DNA from: Paludibacteraceae bacterium | Lineage (GTDB): Bacteria; Bacteroidota; Bacteroidia; Bacteroidales; Paludibacteraceae | Assembly: GCA_016283095.1 (NCBI GenBank) | Contig: JAEEMG010000076.1 | Location: 1 to 64,000, forward strand | Length of the DNA: 64,000 nucleotides | Direction of reading: 5' to 3' | Shown: one piece after another, positions 15,460 through 25,307 of the stretch | Numbering within the stretch: the stretch's first letter is position 1 | Layout of the letters: every line of letters starts with the position of its first letter | Notes under the pieces: model-generated | Seen by the model: only the letters and a program-made list of their open reading frames with translations | What the model was told of the DNA's origin: nothing | Databases searched by the model: none | Translations under genes and position numbers: made by a program

Positions 15460-18400
15460 CTACTTAAAGTAAACAACCTCAATAGAACCCTTATGTTTCT
15501 CACCTTCATTGATGATAACCTCATAGAAGTAAACACCTGGATCTACAAGATCACCACGGCAAGTTCCATCCCAACCATTATCACTTTCAACCATCTTCTG
15601 TCCATATCGGTTGAAGATAACAACCTTATGGCCTTCCATAAAGATATCATTCAAGCCTTTAGAATTGTGAGGAGTGAATGCTGTAGGAAGTTTCTTGACT
15701 ACATCAATTGCTACAATATTTGATGGGACAGCTGGACATACACTGTCTACCAACAGAACATAGTATTGAGCACTATCTCTTAGCTGAGTCAAATTCATAA
15801 CCTTACTTCCAGGAGCTCCATAATTAGTGATAGCAAGTAAAGTATCCTGTTCAAAGTCAAAATCCTTGTACTCTTCACGAACATCGCCATACTTATCAAA
15901 CATAGCGTCTGATGTTCCATCAGCGACACCCTTGACACGATACCACATGTACACGTCTGGTTTGTACTTAGTGACAAGACTTAACTTAGCCGACTCACCT
16001 GAATATACTCTAGAAGGATTATTAGGTTCAGTAGTCAACATCAGATTGTCAGGGGACATTCTTTGTTTCATACTTAAAGAAACCCAATCGCTAGAAGTAC
16101 CCATATTACACCTGTTGATTGCATAATACTGTAGTTTACCAACTGCATTAGTATACTCTAGTAAAGTACCAGGTTCATACTTAACACCATTAATCATCCA
16201 ACCTTCCTCAGTTATTTCCTCACCATTGTCATTGACATCCAACTTGTACTTTTCATAAAGTGTCTCATTGTCCGATACCAAATGAATTGAGTCTTTCTCA
16301 CAGACAACAAGAGGAGCACTATAAAGCCAAATTGAAGGAGCACCGTGAATTGTAACGTAGGCGCTTGCTGTATCAAAACACTGGCGAATAGTATCCATTA
16401 CAACAATTGAATACAAACCTTCCTTAGACATTGAATTCATAACGATATTTTTCGAGTCGTCCGAACCAAAGAGGTGAGCATAAGTTTTCTTATTATTTGA
16501 ATAAATCAAATTTTCTCTTTTCACATCACCTTTATAGAAATCATATTCAAATGCTTTATTTGAAACATATCCCCACTTACCTGGGCTGAACCACAACTCC
16601 TCAAACACAAATCCCGTATCCTTTTTCACATCCATAAGGGTTGCATTGAAATTTGCGCATAATGTAGTATCAAACATTTTGATATTTACAATCTCCTTTC
16701 TATCCTGTACCAATATAGGTTTCATAACAGTATCCTCAAGTCCACAAGGATCAGTTATATGAAGAGTCACAAAATGAATCTCTTTTGTGTTTTCTATCAC
16801 AGTACCAGCAGCTGGAGTCTGAGTAATCTTAAAATACTTTGTCGCTGCAGGATCACAAACATCACTGATCGAATCCTTAGGGAACGACGATACCAAATCC
16901 GGATACAAGAACTTACAACCACTGCGAGCATACACAGCAGGCACAGTATCCAAACGCCATTTTGCAGTGTCAGGCATATTTATAATAGGAACAAATGTAT
17001 CCTGAACCTGTGCTATAAATTTCAAGACATCCGAATAATTGCGGCATCTGTCGACAGCGACATACTCGCGGACTTCTCTATAATTATAGTATTCACAATC
17101 TTCCGGATTCGGAGATTTGTTAGAAGACACAGTATAGAATAATCCATCTACGACTCCATCTAAACTATTTACCTTATGGTACTCTGAGAAAATATCATTT
17201 GAGCACTCATCTTTAGCTTTCAAGTCAGTAGGGAAGAAATCCTCTGCCTCACAGTCGAATACCTTTGTCAAAGACTCAACACCATCCAACCAAACTGGAG
17301 GAACTGTATCTTTAATATGAATATTTTGTTCACACTCAGAAATCTGATTTCTCAAATTTGCTATCGAATACTTTCTTATAAATGTAAAATCACATTTGTC
17401 TCCCAAAGACATAGTATCACACTTGAACGACGAATGATCAACAAACTCAGAAACATCGACTCCATTTGATATCAGCATACCTCCAGCAGCCTTGAATTCC
17501 TCAAAGTTGGCAAATTTAGCAGGAAGAGCGTCCAAACAAGTAAATGTTGCGTCAAGCTTTGGACAAACCATGATTGGAGTATCACCATCCTCGACATCCA
17601 CGATAGTTTGACATTCCTTTTTCTTCTCAGCTTTTGGTGTTGTATCCCTGAATAGCCATGTGATAGTAACTCTTTTTCCTACAGGATAATAATCAGCATA
17701 AATAGACTTATCATCGTCTCTAGTATATAGTGTATCCAAAACTTTACAAACATCGAAATCAAGATTTGGCAAAATCAATCCAGAGTCTCTAACCTCTTCA
17801 AAAGTAGCTCCCAGACCTTGTCTACGCATAGTAACATGAACATAATCAGCCAACTTAGAACAGTCAATCTTATTAATAGCATCACTATTTGCCAGTACAG
17901 TCTGTACACACGGTTTTTCCTTCACAGAGAATGGGCTCTTAAATATCCATTTTACCTTGTGCCCTCCTAAAGGAAGATCCATCAGATAAACAGCCTTGTT
18001 ATTTTCTCTATCAAAGTAGCACAACTCAACATATTCACCCTCCTCAAATAACTGTACATATCCATGTCCATATACATCATATTCTTGTTTACAAGAATCA
18101 TACGCAACAGGGATTGGTAACTTATCAGGATTTAATACAATCTTACATATACCAGCAGTATCAAGCAACTGTAAAGGAGAAGTCAAAGTGCTACAGTCAA
18201 AGATTGGAGCTCCATCATGCAACAAATACAATGTCTTCTCACATGAATCTATTTCTGTAGTCAAACTATCGTTAGCAAATATCCATCGAATTGGATAAAT
18301 ACCTACACTGACCTCTGAAGGGAATTCCATTCTTTCTCCTTTATCATTGATCAAATATGGCACACCCCAAATTGTATCTCTTGTACAATATTCTAAAGCA

Positions 18401-21400
18401 ACCTTTTTTCCAAGGGAATCTCTCAAATCCTCAAACGGTATTGAGCATTTACCATGAAGTATAACTGAATCATCCTTCATAGTATCACAGTCAACAACCG
18501 GAGGCTCTGTATCTATCAAATGTATAGACTGGATACAAGAATCAACAGCAGACTTCGTATAATCCCAGAATTTCCAAGTGACGAAAGACTCTCCGATTGG
18601 GAATTTATGTTTCAATTCAATCTTCTCACCATTCATATATGGTATACCTTCAGACATAAATCCTGCAACACATGGATCTGCAACTTTTTTCGTCTCCAAA
18701 GTGATTTCCATCGAATCACAATTTGGCATTTCATACCATGTCTTTGGGAACAACAGATCACAATCAAGAACAGGTGGGACAACACCATGAACAAATACAT
18801 GAGTTTCACATGTTACCGGTTCCGAATTTTTACCATCAAATAGCCAAGTAATATAAGTGTCTCCAGCAGGATAAGGATCATTCAAAGACTTTCCATCACT
18901 ACGAGTACCGACACCTTCCACATCGATTGAATCCCCGTTCGCACCCAAACAATATTCCTTTCCATATGGAGGATTTGGAATATTTAACTCCGCTGCATCC
19001 ACGAAACATGTGCTATCTTTTGCTGTTCCTTCAAAATACTTAAGTGTATTACAATCAATCACAACTAGTTGCTCCGTCCTTGGATTAATAACCTGCGGAC
19101 AATACTTTAAATTATCGTGTCGATCTCTGAACTGCCAATATAAAGTATCTGATATTCCAACATAGAATACTTTTGAATCATCTACCTTGCTTATCTTAAC
19201 TGAATCTTCATGCAACTCACCTGGAATTGGAGTCACAGGCTCTGGACATGAATCATACGCTGTATATCCTAGACCATACAAAAAATTCTTGAAATCCTTA
19301 AATTCGATTTCACATGTTTTAGTTCTAGGACGATATTCAAACGGAATAATTGTAGCACAGTCAAAAAATGGTACTCCCGTGTCACGCACAACTACTTCCT
19401 GCACACAATATGAAGATTTATCTCCATTTGTGAATTTCCAAAGAATATAAGTATAATCAATATCATACTCATCATACAAACCTATAGTTGTATCAAACTT
19501 TGCAATAGAAGAAGATACCTTCAAATCATTCTTGTCTTGCTGATCAATAAAATGTCTACGACCGGCATATTTACCTACCAACATAGTGTCATTCTCTGAA
19601 TTTCTATCAAGCAACACAGGAATTTTGATGTCATCTACACCAAACTTAACAGCACACTTGCTACTATATATAGAATCACGACCGTTGATTACATCCAAAT
19701 CTATAATTTCATCACAAGGAACATCTGGATAACCTTTTTCAACAACTATCAAATGATCACAAGACTTTGTTCTTCCACAACCATCCTGAAGTGTGTAATA
19801 AAAATCATACTGACCCCAAGGAAGACTCATATTATTAAGAATTGGTGAATCCTTAATCTCAGACTTTCTCACAACAATTTTTTTCACACCCATTGTATCT
19901 CTCACTTCATTTCGTCTAGGAGAGATTTCAATTATTAGATCAGGATCTGAGTCACAACTAGAGTCAAACTCTGGGATTGGGAATGGTGTGATAGCAGCAG
20001 TTTCTTTCTTTGAATCACAATAAAAAGTATCTTTACCAGACAAAGATTCACACTTGATTTTTAGTTCTCCAAGAGCTTCAATTCCATATTTGTTTTTATC
20101 TGTACTAGAACATCCTTTTATATCTGCACGTACAGAAATCTCAACACTATCAATATCACCATTACAAATACCAGGGATTGCATCAATATGTACATCTGCA
20201 GAATCAGCATGACTTCTAGGCATCAATACACCAGCTGCATTTGGATCAGATATCCAAAAATATTTATATTGAGAAATTGCTTCTGTCTCGAAAGCATTTT
20301 TCGCAACAGCTACAATCTCACGACGTTTATCCGATGGACAAAATGTCTTATCCGTCTCATCATCCAATCCATAATATTTATCACTTGCCAAATACATAGA
20401 AACATTTGGTGTACGATATACTGACAATGGCAAATATATAGGAGTACCCTGCTCCATATTACTACTGAAGGTATGTACCTCCAACTTATATTCTCCTTCT
20501 CTTGCCGTTTCATCCAAACTGATTATCAAATAATCTCCTTTTGACGAAGATACCTTAAAATGAGGATCATTATCTGTTGATTTATATAAAGCATTACCAT
20601 CAGGATCCAACAATACCCACTGATAAGTAACATCTACATCATCATCTATAAGATTTGGCTTATATCCTAATACGTTTGGCAAACAGAATACGCCAGATCC
20701 ATCTATACCAGTAGGTGTCTGAGCACTACAGTTCTTACCACCTACCGCAAATTCCATTTCTCTATAATAAGGTTTTTGACTACCACCTTCTGAATATGTA
20801 AAACCAGTAACAACTAACTTATATAATTGTTTTCCTGCTTTTGTAACCAACAAATTAACCTTGGCTTTTGATGAATCACCTTCTTCAACCAAAGACCATT
20901 CTCCAGAAGACTGTTGTTTATACCACTGATAATGAGAATCCTTAGGGAAACCAGCAGCATTGGCGGTTGTATAATCTCCTATACAAACAACATTAGGAGA
21001 CAAACATACATTCTCAATCTCCGCCGAAATATAATCGATTGCTAATTTCGCACAATCAAACTGTTGGAAACGTGGTTCGAACACAAAATAATCCAAACTG
21101 TTTTGCGTCATAGGGAAGCTTCCATAAAAGACAACTTCGAAACGAATCAAATCCCATTCTTTCAAGTTTTTAATTCTCTCTTCTCCTATAACATCCTTCA
21201 ACAATACGGCATCATTAGGACCATAGATTGTTTTAGTTCCCAACAAACTTGAAGTAGCATTATCATATGCGGAAACTTCCGTAATATCCCAAGACTGATT
21301 ACCATGCTGAGTACGTGCCAAGAACTGTGCACTAGCCCACTTTTCACCTGTACATCCCTCATTCAACTGAATGTAAGCACGCATTTTATACTGGTAAGAT

Positions 21401-22518
21401 TTACCTCTCACACCCTTCCATTTTGGATTAGGTCTATAATCCCAAACCTGAAATTTTAGATTGACAAGGTTTGTATTAATATCACCTTGTGCAAACATAT
21501 AGTTATTTTTTCCTACTACATCAGCACTGACATCTTTGTCAGGTTTTTGTCCGAAAAATTCTTCTGCGTCACAACCTAACCAATAATTAGTAAAACTTGG
21601 GTTTTCCTCAAAAATAATCTCATAGTCCTCAAAGAAATGGTTGACATCCTTCGGAATTCTACCGCCTGGATGACACTCTCCATTGACTGGGTCAAAAGTA
21701 GTTCCGACATAATATTCTCCTGTTGTAGTACTTTGACATTCTGCCTTACAATTTGTCTCTACTCCAACCGTTATATTGTCTGTTTTGAATCGAGGCGATT
21801 CTGCTGACCTTGAACAATTAAACTCATCATATTTCAACACAATATGAGCATTCAAAGGAGAAGTCGACGCATTTATCGCATATGTAGTGGTACCATCCGC
21901 ATACTCTTTTGCCTTTATTTTGGGTTCATCACCATATCCTATCCACCATTCTGATCTATATGCAAACTCTCCACCTTTAATGTCAAATTCAACTGCTTCA
22001 CTCGGACAAGCAACAGGTATATCTGAAATCAAACTACCAGTTACAAGCACAGCTCTTTGATCTGAGCCTCCCGCTAGTCCATTATCAAAAGTCGCTCTAT
22101 ACAAAACATCCGACTGGATATCAGTTACTTCCAATGGTTCATCACTCTGCTTGGTTTCAACAAATTCCCAATCAGAAGACATATTTGTCTTTCTCTCCCA
22201 TTTAACACTAACAGGCCACATTGAAAATGAAGATACTGTAAGAGAAACGCTTCCTCCTTTCTTTACATGATAAACATAATCTTCATTTTTCATACTTAAC
22301 TTGGTGACATCCACACCTGTAACATTTAAAGATGTCACATTAGGATCACAATATTTAGCGGTTGCAGATCCTGCAGGAATACCCGGATCAGGAGTTCCCG
22401 GCTGAGCAAAAGCTACTCCCTGCACACCTATCAGCATACAGAAAGCTATCAGATATTTTTCAAATCCAGATCCATTTTTAGAAATGGATTTACTAAGCAT
22501 TTGTAAAAATTTTTTCAT
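15460..22518 (-). CDS. Giant secreted T9SS (type B) protein with HYR-like Cys-rich repeats
   Basis: A 2352-aa surface or released protein. The signal peptide has a long n-region and is cut after AFA (about residue 41). Residues about 830-1950 hold roughly ten repeats of 90-120 aa, each ending in a motif of the type C-x-Q-x-I-x-V-x-D-x-x-x-P-x-x-D-C (for example HLIDTEPPVVDCDTM and VVVRDTGVPFFDCATI), resembling hyalin-type HYR domains. The last 75 residues form a gliding-motility (CHU_C) C-terminal domain: AFTPHNSKGLNDIF, IFNRYGQ, GWDG, GVYFYEV. That domain marks export by the type IX system. ATG 22518 is used; the TTG at 22608 falls inside the promoter. Probably an adhesin or matrix protein. 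Confidence 0.88.
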   Translation of the reverse strand: MKKFLQMLSKSISKNGSGFEKYLIAFCMLIGVQGVAFAQPGTPDPGIPAGSATAKYCDPNVTSLNVTGVDVTKLSMKNEDYVYHVKKGGSVSLTVSSFSMWPVSVKWERKTNMSSDWEFVETKQSDEPLEVTDIQSDVLYRATFDNGLAGGSDQRAVLVTGSLISDIPVACPSEAVEFDIKGGEFAYRSEWWIGYGDEPKIKAKEYADGTTTYAINASTSPLNAHIVLKYDEFNCSRSAESPRFKTDNITVGVETNCKAECQSTTTGEYYVGTTFDPVNGECHPGGRIPKDVNHFFEDYEIIFEENPSFTNYWLGCDAEEFFGQKPDKDVSADVVGKNNYMFAQGDINTNLVNLKFQVWDYRPNPKWKGVRGKSYQYKMRAYIQLNEGCTGEKWASAQFLARTQHGNQSWDITEVSAYDNATSSLLGTKTIYGPNDAVLLKDVIGEERIKNLKEWDLIRFEVVFYGSFPMTQNSLDYFVFEPRFQQFDCAKLAIDYISAEIENVCLSPNVVCIGDYTTANAAGFPKDSHYQWYKQQSSGEWSLVEEGDSSKAKVNLLVTKAGKQLYKLVVTGFTYSEGGSQKPYYREMEFAVGGKNCSAQTPTGIDGSGVFCLPNVLGYKPNLIDDDVDVTYQWVLLDPDGNALYKSTDNDPHFKVSSSKGDYLIISLDETAREGEYKLEVHTFSSNMEQGTPIYLPLSVYRTPNVSMYLASDKYYGLDDETDKTFCPSDKRREIVAVAKNAFETEAISQYKYFWISDPNAAGVLMPRSHADSADVHIDAIPGICNGDIDSVEISVRADIKGCSSTDKNKYGIEALGELKIKCESLSGKDTFYCDSKKETAAITPFPIPEFDSSCDSDPDLIIEISPRRNEVRDTMGVKKIVVRKSEIKDSPILNNMSLPWGQYDFYYTLQDGCGRTKSCDHLIVVEKGYPDVPCDEIIDLDVINGRDSIYSSKCAVKFGVDDIKIPVLLDRNSENDTMLVGKYAGRRHFIDQQDKNDLKVSSSIAKFDTTIGLYDEYDIDYTYILWKFTNGDKSSYCVQEVVVRDTGVPFFDCATIIPFEYRPRTKTCEIEFKDFKNFLYGLGYTAYDSCPEPVTPIPGELHEDSVKISKVDDSKVFYVGISDTLYWQFRDRHDNLKYCPQVINPRTEQLVVIDCNTLKYFEGTAKDSTCFVDAAELNIPNPPYGKEYCLGANGDSIDVEGVGTRSDGKSLNDPYPAGDTYITWLFDGKNSEPVTCETHVFVHGVVPPVLDCDLLFPKTWYEMPNCDSMEITLETKKVADPCVAGFMSEGIPYMNGEKIELKHKFPIGESFVTWKFWDYTKSAVDSCIQSIHLIDTEPPVVDCDTMKDDSVILHGKCSIPFEDLRDSLGKKVALEYCTRDTIWGVPYLINDKGERMEFPSEVSVGIYPIRWIFANDSLTTEIDSCEKTLYLLHDGAPIFDCSTLTSPLQLLDTAGICKIVLNPDKLPIPVAYDSCKQEYDVYGHGYVQLFEEGEYVELCYFDRENNKAVYLMDLPLGGHKVKWIFKSPFSVKEKPCVQTVLANSDAINKIDCSKLADYVHVTMRRQGLGATFEEVRDSGLILPNLDFDVCKVLDTLYTRDDDKSIYADYYPVGKRVTITWLFRDTTPKAEKKKECQTIVDVEDGDTPIMVCPKLDATFTCLDALPAKFANFEEFKAAGGMLISNGVDVSEFVDHSSFKCDTMSLGDKCDFTFIRKYSIANLRNQISECEQNIHIKDTVPPVWLDGVESLTKVFDCEAEDFFPTDLKAKDECSNDIFSEYHKVNSLDGVVDGLFYTVSSNKSPNPEDCEYYNYREVREYVAVDRCRNYSDVLKFIAQVQDTFVPIINMPDTAKWRLDTVPAVYARSGCKFLYPDLVSSFPKDSISDVCDPAATKYFKITQTPAAGTVIENTKEIHFVTLHITDPCGLEDTVMKPILVQDRKEIVNIKMFDTTLCANFNATLMDVKKDTGFVFEELWFSPGKWGYVSNKAFEYDFYKGDVKRENLIYSNNKKTYAHLFGSDDSKNIVMNSMSKEGLYSIVVMDTIRQCFDTASAYVTIHGAPSIWLYSAPLVVCEKDSIHLVSDNETLYEKYKLDVNDNGEEITEEGWMINGVKYEPGTLLEYTNAVGKLQYYAINRCNMGTSSDWVSLSMKQRMSPDNLMLTTEPNNPSRVYSGESAKLSLVTKYKPDVYMWYRVKGVADGTSDAMFDKYGDVREEYKDFDFEQDTLLAITNYGAPGSKVMNLTQLRDSAQYYVLLVDSVCPAVPSNIVAIDVVKKLPTAFTPHNSKGLNDIFMEGHKVVIFNRYGQKMVESDNGWDGTCRGDLVDPGVYFYEVIINEGEKHKGSIEVVYFK

Positions 22519-22605
22519 ATAAAAAAATGTGTCTACGTTCAATAAATTAAACGGTGTTATCTTGTAGCAGTCCATATATTCTTCTACGCTATCCACCAAA
22601 CAATG

Positions 22606-22638
22606 CAAAAATAAAAAAATTAAATTTCATTATGCAAA
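22606..22638 (-). promoter_or_regulatory. Promoter of the first giant T9SS gene
   Basis: Minus strand -7 TATTTTTG (22606-22613) lies 21 bp downstream of a -33 TTTTG (ending at 22635). The predicted leader before the ATG at 22518 is about 80 nt. The rest of 22639-22799 holds no gene. Confidence 0.6.
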
Positions 22639-22799
22639 ATCATGGTGTTTTTTTATAATAAAGTATTATTTGTCTATGTAAAAATGTACGATAGACAACA
22701 GAAATCATAAAAATACAAACAAGCAATAATTATTTTTTTCATTTCAAAACCTTTCGTTCAGAAACAATCCGGATATTTTGTTCTCATCTGTTTCTTGTT

Positions 22800-23783
22800 C
22801 TATTGTCTCTTATTCAAAATCGGCAATAAGACATAGGCCAACAATCCACATCCTATGTACACGACTATTGTCTGCACAGAATGGACTACCAACGCAAATG
22901 CCTTTGCCTCTGGTTCTATAGAGGCTCCTAGATAAAACACTAATGCCTGTATAGTCATGAAATGCCATGCTCCGACGCCACCCTGTACCGGTGCTATTAT
23001 ACCTAAGGCTCCCATTACATAAATCACCAAGCCTTGTGAAACTGTTATGTCTTTTGTGAAATCGAATGCCCAAAAACTGAAATGGAGCATCAAATAATAG
23101 CATGCAAATATTAAGACGGTGTATAATCCAAACATAAATTTGTTGTCTACGTCTTTCGCAGACATCATACCTACCTTGAACTTTCTTAGGCTCTCTCGTC
23201 CTTTGGCATACAATTTGCTTTTGTTTCGTAGTTTGAAACAGAAAACAAAACCTACTGCGAGAATAAGTATAATCACTATGACAAATGGATTCGTAAAAAT
23301 AGATAATATCTTCGACGGGAGATTCGCGTCTTCAACCAACGACGAAAGCATTCCAAACTCCAATACGAAAGCGAGCATCATGATAATCGCAGTCATTATG
23401 ACATCAAAGATTCGCTCCGTCACAACTGTTCCAAGCACCGTCGTAAACGATAATCCTGTATATTTTTTTAACACACCGCATCTTGCCACCTCTCCTGCTC
23501 GAGGCAACAGAAAATTAGCGAAATATCCTACCAATACGGCTAAGAAAGAGTTAAGAAGCGACACTTCCAATCCTGACGCCTTTATCAACATCTTCCATCT
23601 TAGAGCTCTGAACAGATTGCTGAACAAAGCAACCAATACAGGCAAAAAGAGCCAGAAAAAATTTGCATTCTTGATATAGGCGATCTGCTCATCCCAGTTT
23701 TCTCCCGAATAAATATAATAAAGGAGAGCGACACTTAATAATAAAGGGACTACAAATCCTAATATGCTTTTTAACTTTTTCAC
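22800..23783 (-). CDS. Flippase-like (UPF0104 / LPG_synthase_TM) membrane protein
   Basis: A 327-aa inner-membrane protein with about eight hydrophobic segments. The pattern RALRWKMLI followed by YFANFLLPRAGEVAR and TVVTERIFDV is the signature of the AglD2/MprF-N-terminal superfamily of lysylphosphatidylglycerol-synthase-like transmembrane proteins, thought to flip lipids or to help glycolipid transfer. No synthase domain follows. The frame extends to a TTG at 23822, but that codon lies inside the nuo terminator hairpin, so the in-frame GTG at 23783 is the likely start. No partner gene points to its substrate. Confidence 0.8.
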   Translation of the reverse strand: MKKLKSILGFVVPLLLSVALLYYIYSGENWDEQIAYIKNANFFWLFLPVLVALFSNLFRALRWKMLIKASGLEVSLLNSFLAVLVGYFANFLLPRAGEVARCGVLKKYTGLSFTTVLGTVVTERIFDVIMTAIIMMLAFVLEFGMLSSLVEDANLPSKILSIFTNPFVIVIILILAVGFVFCFKLRNKSKLYAKGRESLRKFKVGMMSAKDVDNKFMFGLYTVLIFACYYLMLHFSFWAFDFTKDITVSQGLVIYVMGALGIIAPVQGGVGAWHFMTIQALVFYLGASIEPEAKAFALVVHSVQTIVVYIGCGLLAYVLLPILNKRQ

Positions 23784-23793
23784 TGTAATACAT

Positions 23794-23830
23794 ATAAAAA
23801 GTGACACTTGCTTTTTATGCAAGTGTCACT
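23794..23830 (-). terminator. Terminator of the nuo operon
   Basis: A perfect 12-bp stem, AGTGACACTTGC with GCAAGTGTCACT (23800-23811 and 23819-23830), 7-base loop, followed on the minus strand by TTTTTAT. It begins 20 bp after the nuoN stop. Confidence 0.92.
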
Positions 23831-23849
23831 GAATGGAAAATATTTCTAA

Positions 23850-25292
23850 TTAGTTTGCAAAACCGTCACTGATATTATAAATGTTCATATAAATTGAACT
23901 TATAAATCCAATCACAAGAATTGCAACAACACAAACCAATAGGGCTACACGAGACATTGTATCAATCTTGATTGTCTCAATTGGAGATTCACTCTTGTTG
24001 ATGAACATAGCCTTTACAACTAACAAGTAGTAGTAAAGAGAAATGATTGTGTTAAGCAATGCCAAGAACACCAATACATAATCACCATACACTTTCGAAG
24101 AAGCTACAGCAGCGAAAATGAAGAACTTGCTGAAGAATCCTGCAAATGGAGGAATACCACCAAGAGAGAACATTGCAAGTGTCATTGCAAAAGCAAGCTT
24201 TGGATTAGTTGAGTATAGGCCATTGTAATCATCCATACCTACCTTGCCAGTCTTGTTCTCAATAGCTGAAATGATACCGAACGCTGCAAGGTTAGTGAAC
24301 ATGTAGATCAAGATGTAATAGATTGTACTTGACATACCTGTCTGTGAAGACGCATAAACACCCAACATGATGTAACCAGCCTGAGAGATTGATGAGAATG
24401 CCAAGAATCTCTTCAAGTTCTTCTGACGGATAGCGAACAAGTTACCGATTGTAATTGTGATGACAATCAACCACCATAGTATATTCTGCCATACATCAGG
24501 CTCGTTAGCGAACGCCTTGTAAAGGATGGACATGAACGCAAATACTGCGGCACCCTTTGAAATCACTGACAAATAAGCGGTAATACCTGTAGGCGCACCC
24601 TGATATGTATCTGCTGTCCAGAAGTGGAATGGCACAAGTGAAATCTTGAAACCTACACCTGCGATGAAACATACCAAAGCAAAGATATGCAATGCTGTGA
24701 TGTTAGTGAACGCTGCCTGAACCTCGTCGAAATAAAGAGATCCGCACGCACCATAAATCAAAGAGATACCAAACAGCATGACTCCTGAAGAGAACGATGC
24801 TGTCAAAATATACTTGGCTGCTGCTTCTGCTCCCTCTGTACCCTTCTTATTCATAGCCACCAAAGCAGCCATTGGAATAGAAGCAGTCTCAAGACCAATA
24901 TAGAAGAACAAGAAGTCTCCTGCAGAAACCATAAAGTACATTCCGATTAGAGTAGACAATGTCAAAAAGAAGAACTCTCCTACTCCACTCTTATTCTCAT
25001 TGTTGTTCCACTCAAAAGAGAAGAAGAACACAATCAAAGTACCGACATTAAGAATATTCTTAACAAACGACTGAGCCGCACCTGAAACATACATGCCAGC
25101 GAAAGCGTCTCCTGCCAAATCTGTGTAGCTATAGAAACCAGCAACAGTGTGCAAAGCAAAAGCCGCAATAGCCAAGTATTGGAACGCCTTTTTATTCTTG
25201 ATCAAAAGATCAGCAAGCAAAAGGACAATCAATACAACGACGAGGGAAACCTCGTGGCTCATCGATAAAAACTGACTATAATCTAAATCCAT
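23850..25292 (-). CDS. nuoN: NADH-quinone oxidoreductase-type complex I, subunit N
   Basis: Antiporter-like proton-pumping subunit of the membrane arm. 480 aa with about 14 hydrophobic helices and a Proton_antipo_M core; the lysine-containing helix MAALVAMNKKGTEGAEAAAKY and the discontinuous helix around GLETASIPMAAL are present. It is the last gene of the operon, 15 bp after nuoM and just before the terminator. Confidence 0.95.
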   Translation of the reverse strand: MDLDYSQFLSMSHEVSLVVVLIVLLLADLLIKNKKAFQYLAIAAFALHTVAGFYSYTDLAGDAFAGMYVSGAAQSFVKNILNVGTLIVFFFSFEWNNNENKSGVGEFFFLTLSTLIGMYFMVSAGDFLFFYIGLETASIPMAALVAMNKKGTEGAEAAAKYILTASFSSGVMLFGISLIYGACGSLYFDEVQAAFTNITALHIFALVCFIAGVGFKISLVPFHFWTADTYQGAPTGITAYLSVISKGAAVFAFMSILYKAFANEPDVWQNILWWLIVITITIGNLFAIRQKNLKRFLAFSSISQAGYIMLGVYASSQTGMSSTIYYILIYMFTNLAAFGIISAIENKTGKVGMDDYNGLYSTNPKLAFAMTLAMFSLGGIPPFAGFFSKFFIFAAVASSKVYGDYVLVFLALLNTIISLYYYLLVVKAMFINKSESPIETIKIDTMSRVALLVCVVAILVIGFISSIYMNIYNISDGFAN

Positions 25293-25307
25293 AGTTGTAT
25301 TCTTTTA

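Noticed and set aside
15827-19450. Several plus-strand frames of 60-130 codons opposite the first giant gene
   Set aside because: Shadows of the long, uninterrupted minus-strand gene whose repeats and domains are clear.
22519-22608. 30-codon N-terminal extension of the first giant protein
   Set aside because: It begins with TTG inside the -7 promoter element and would bury the signal peptide.
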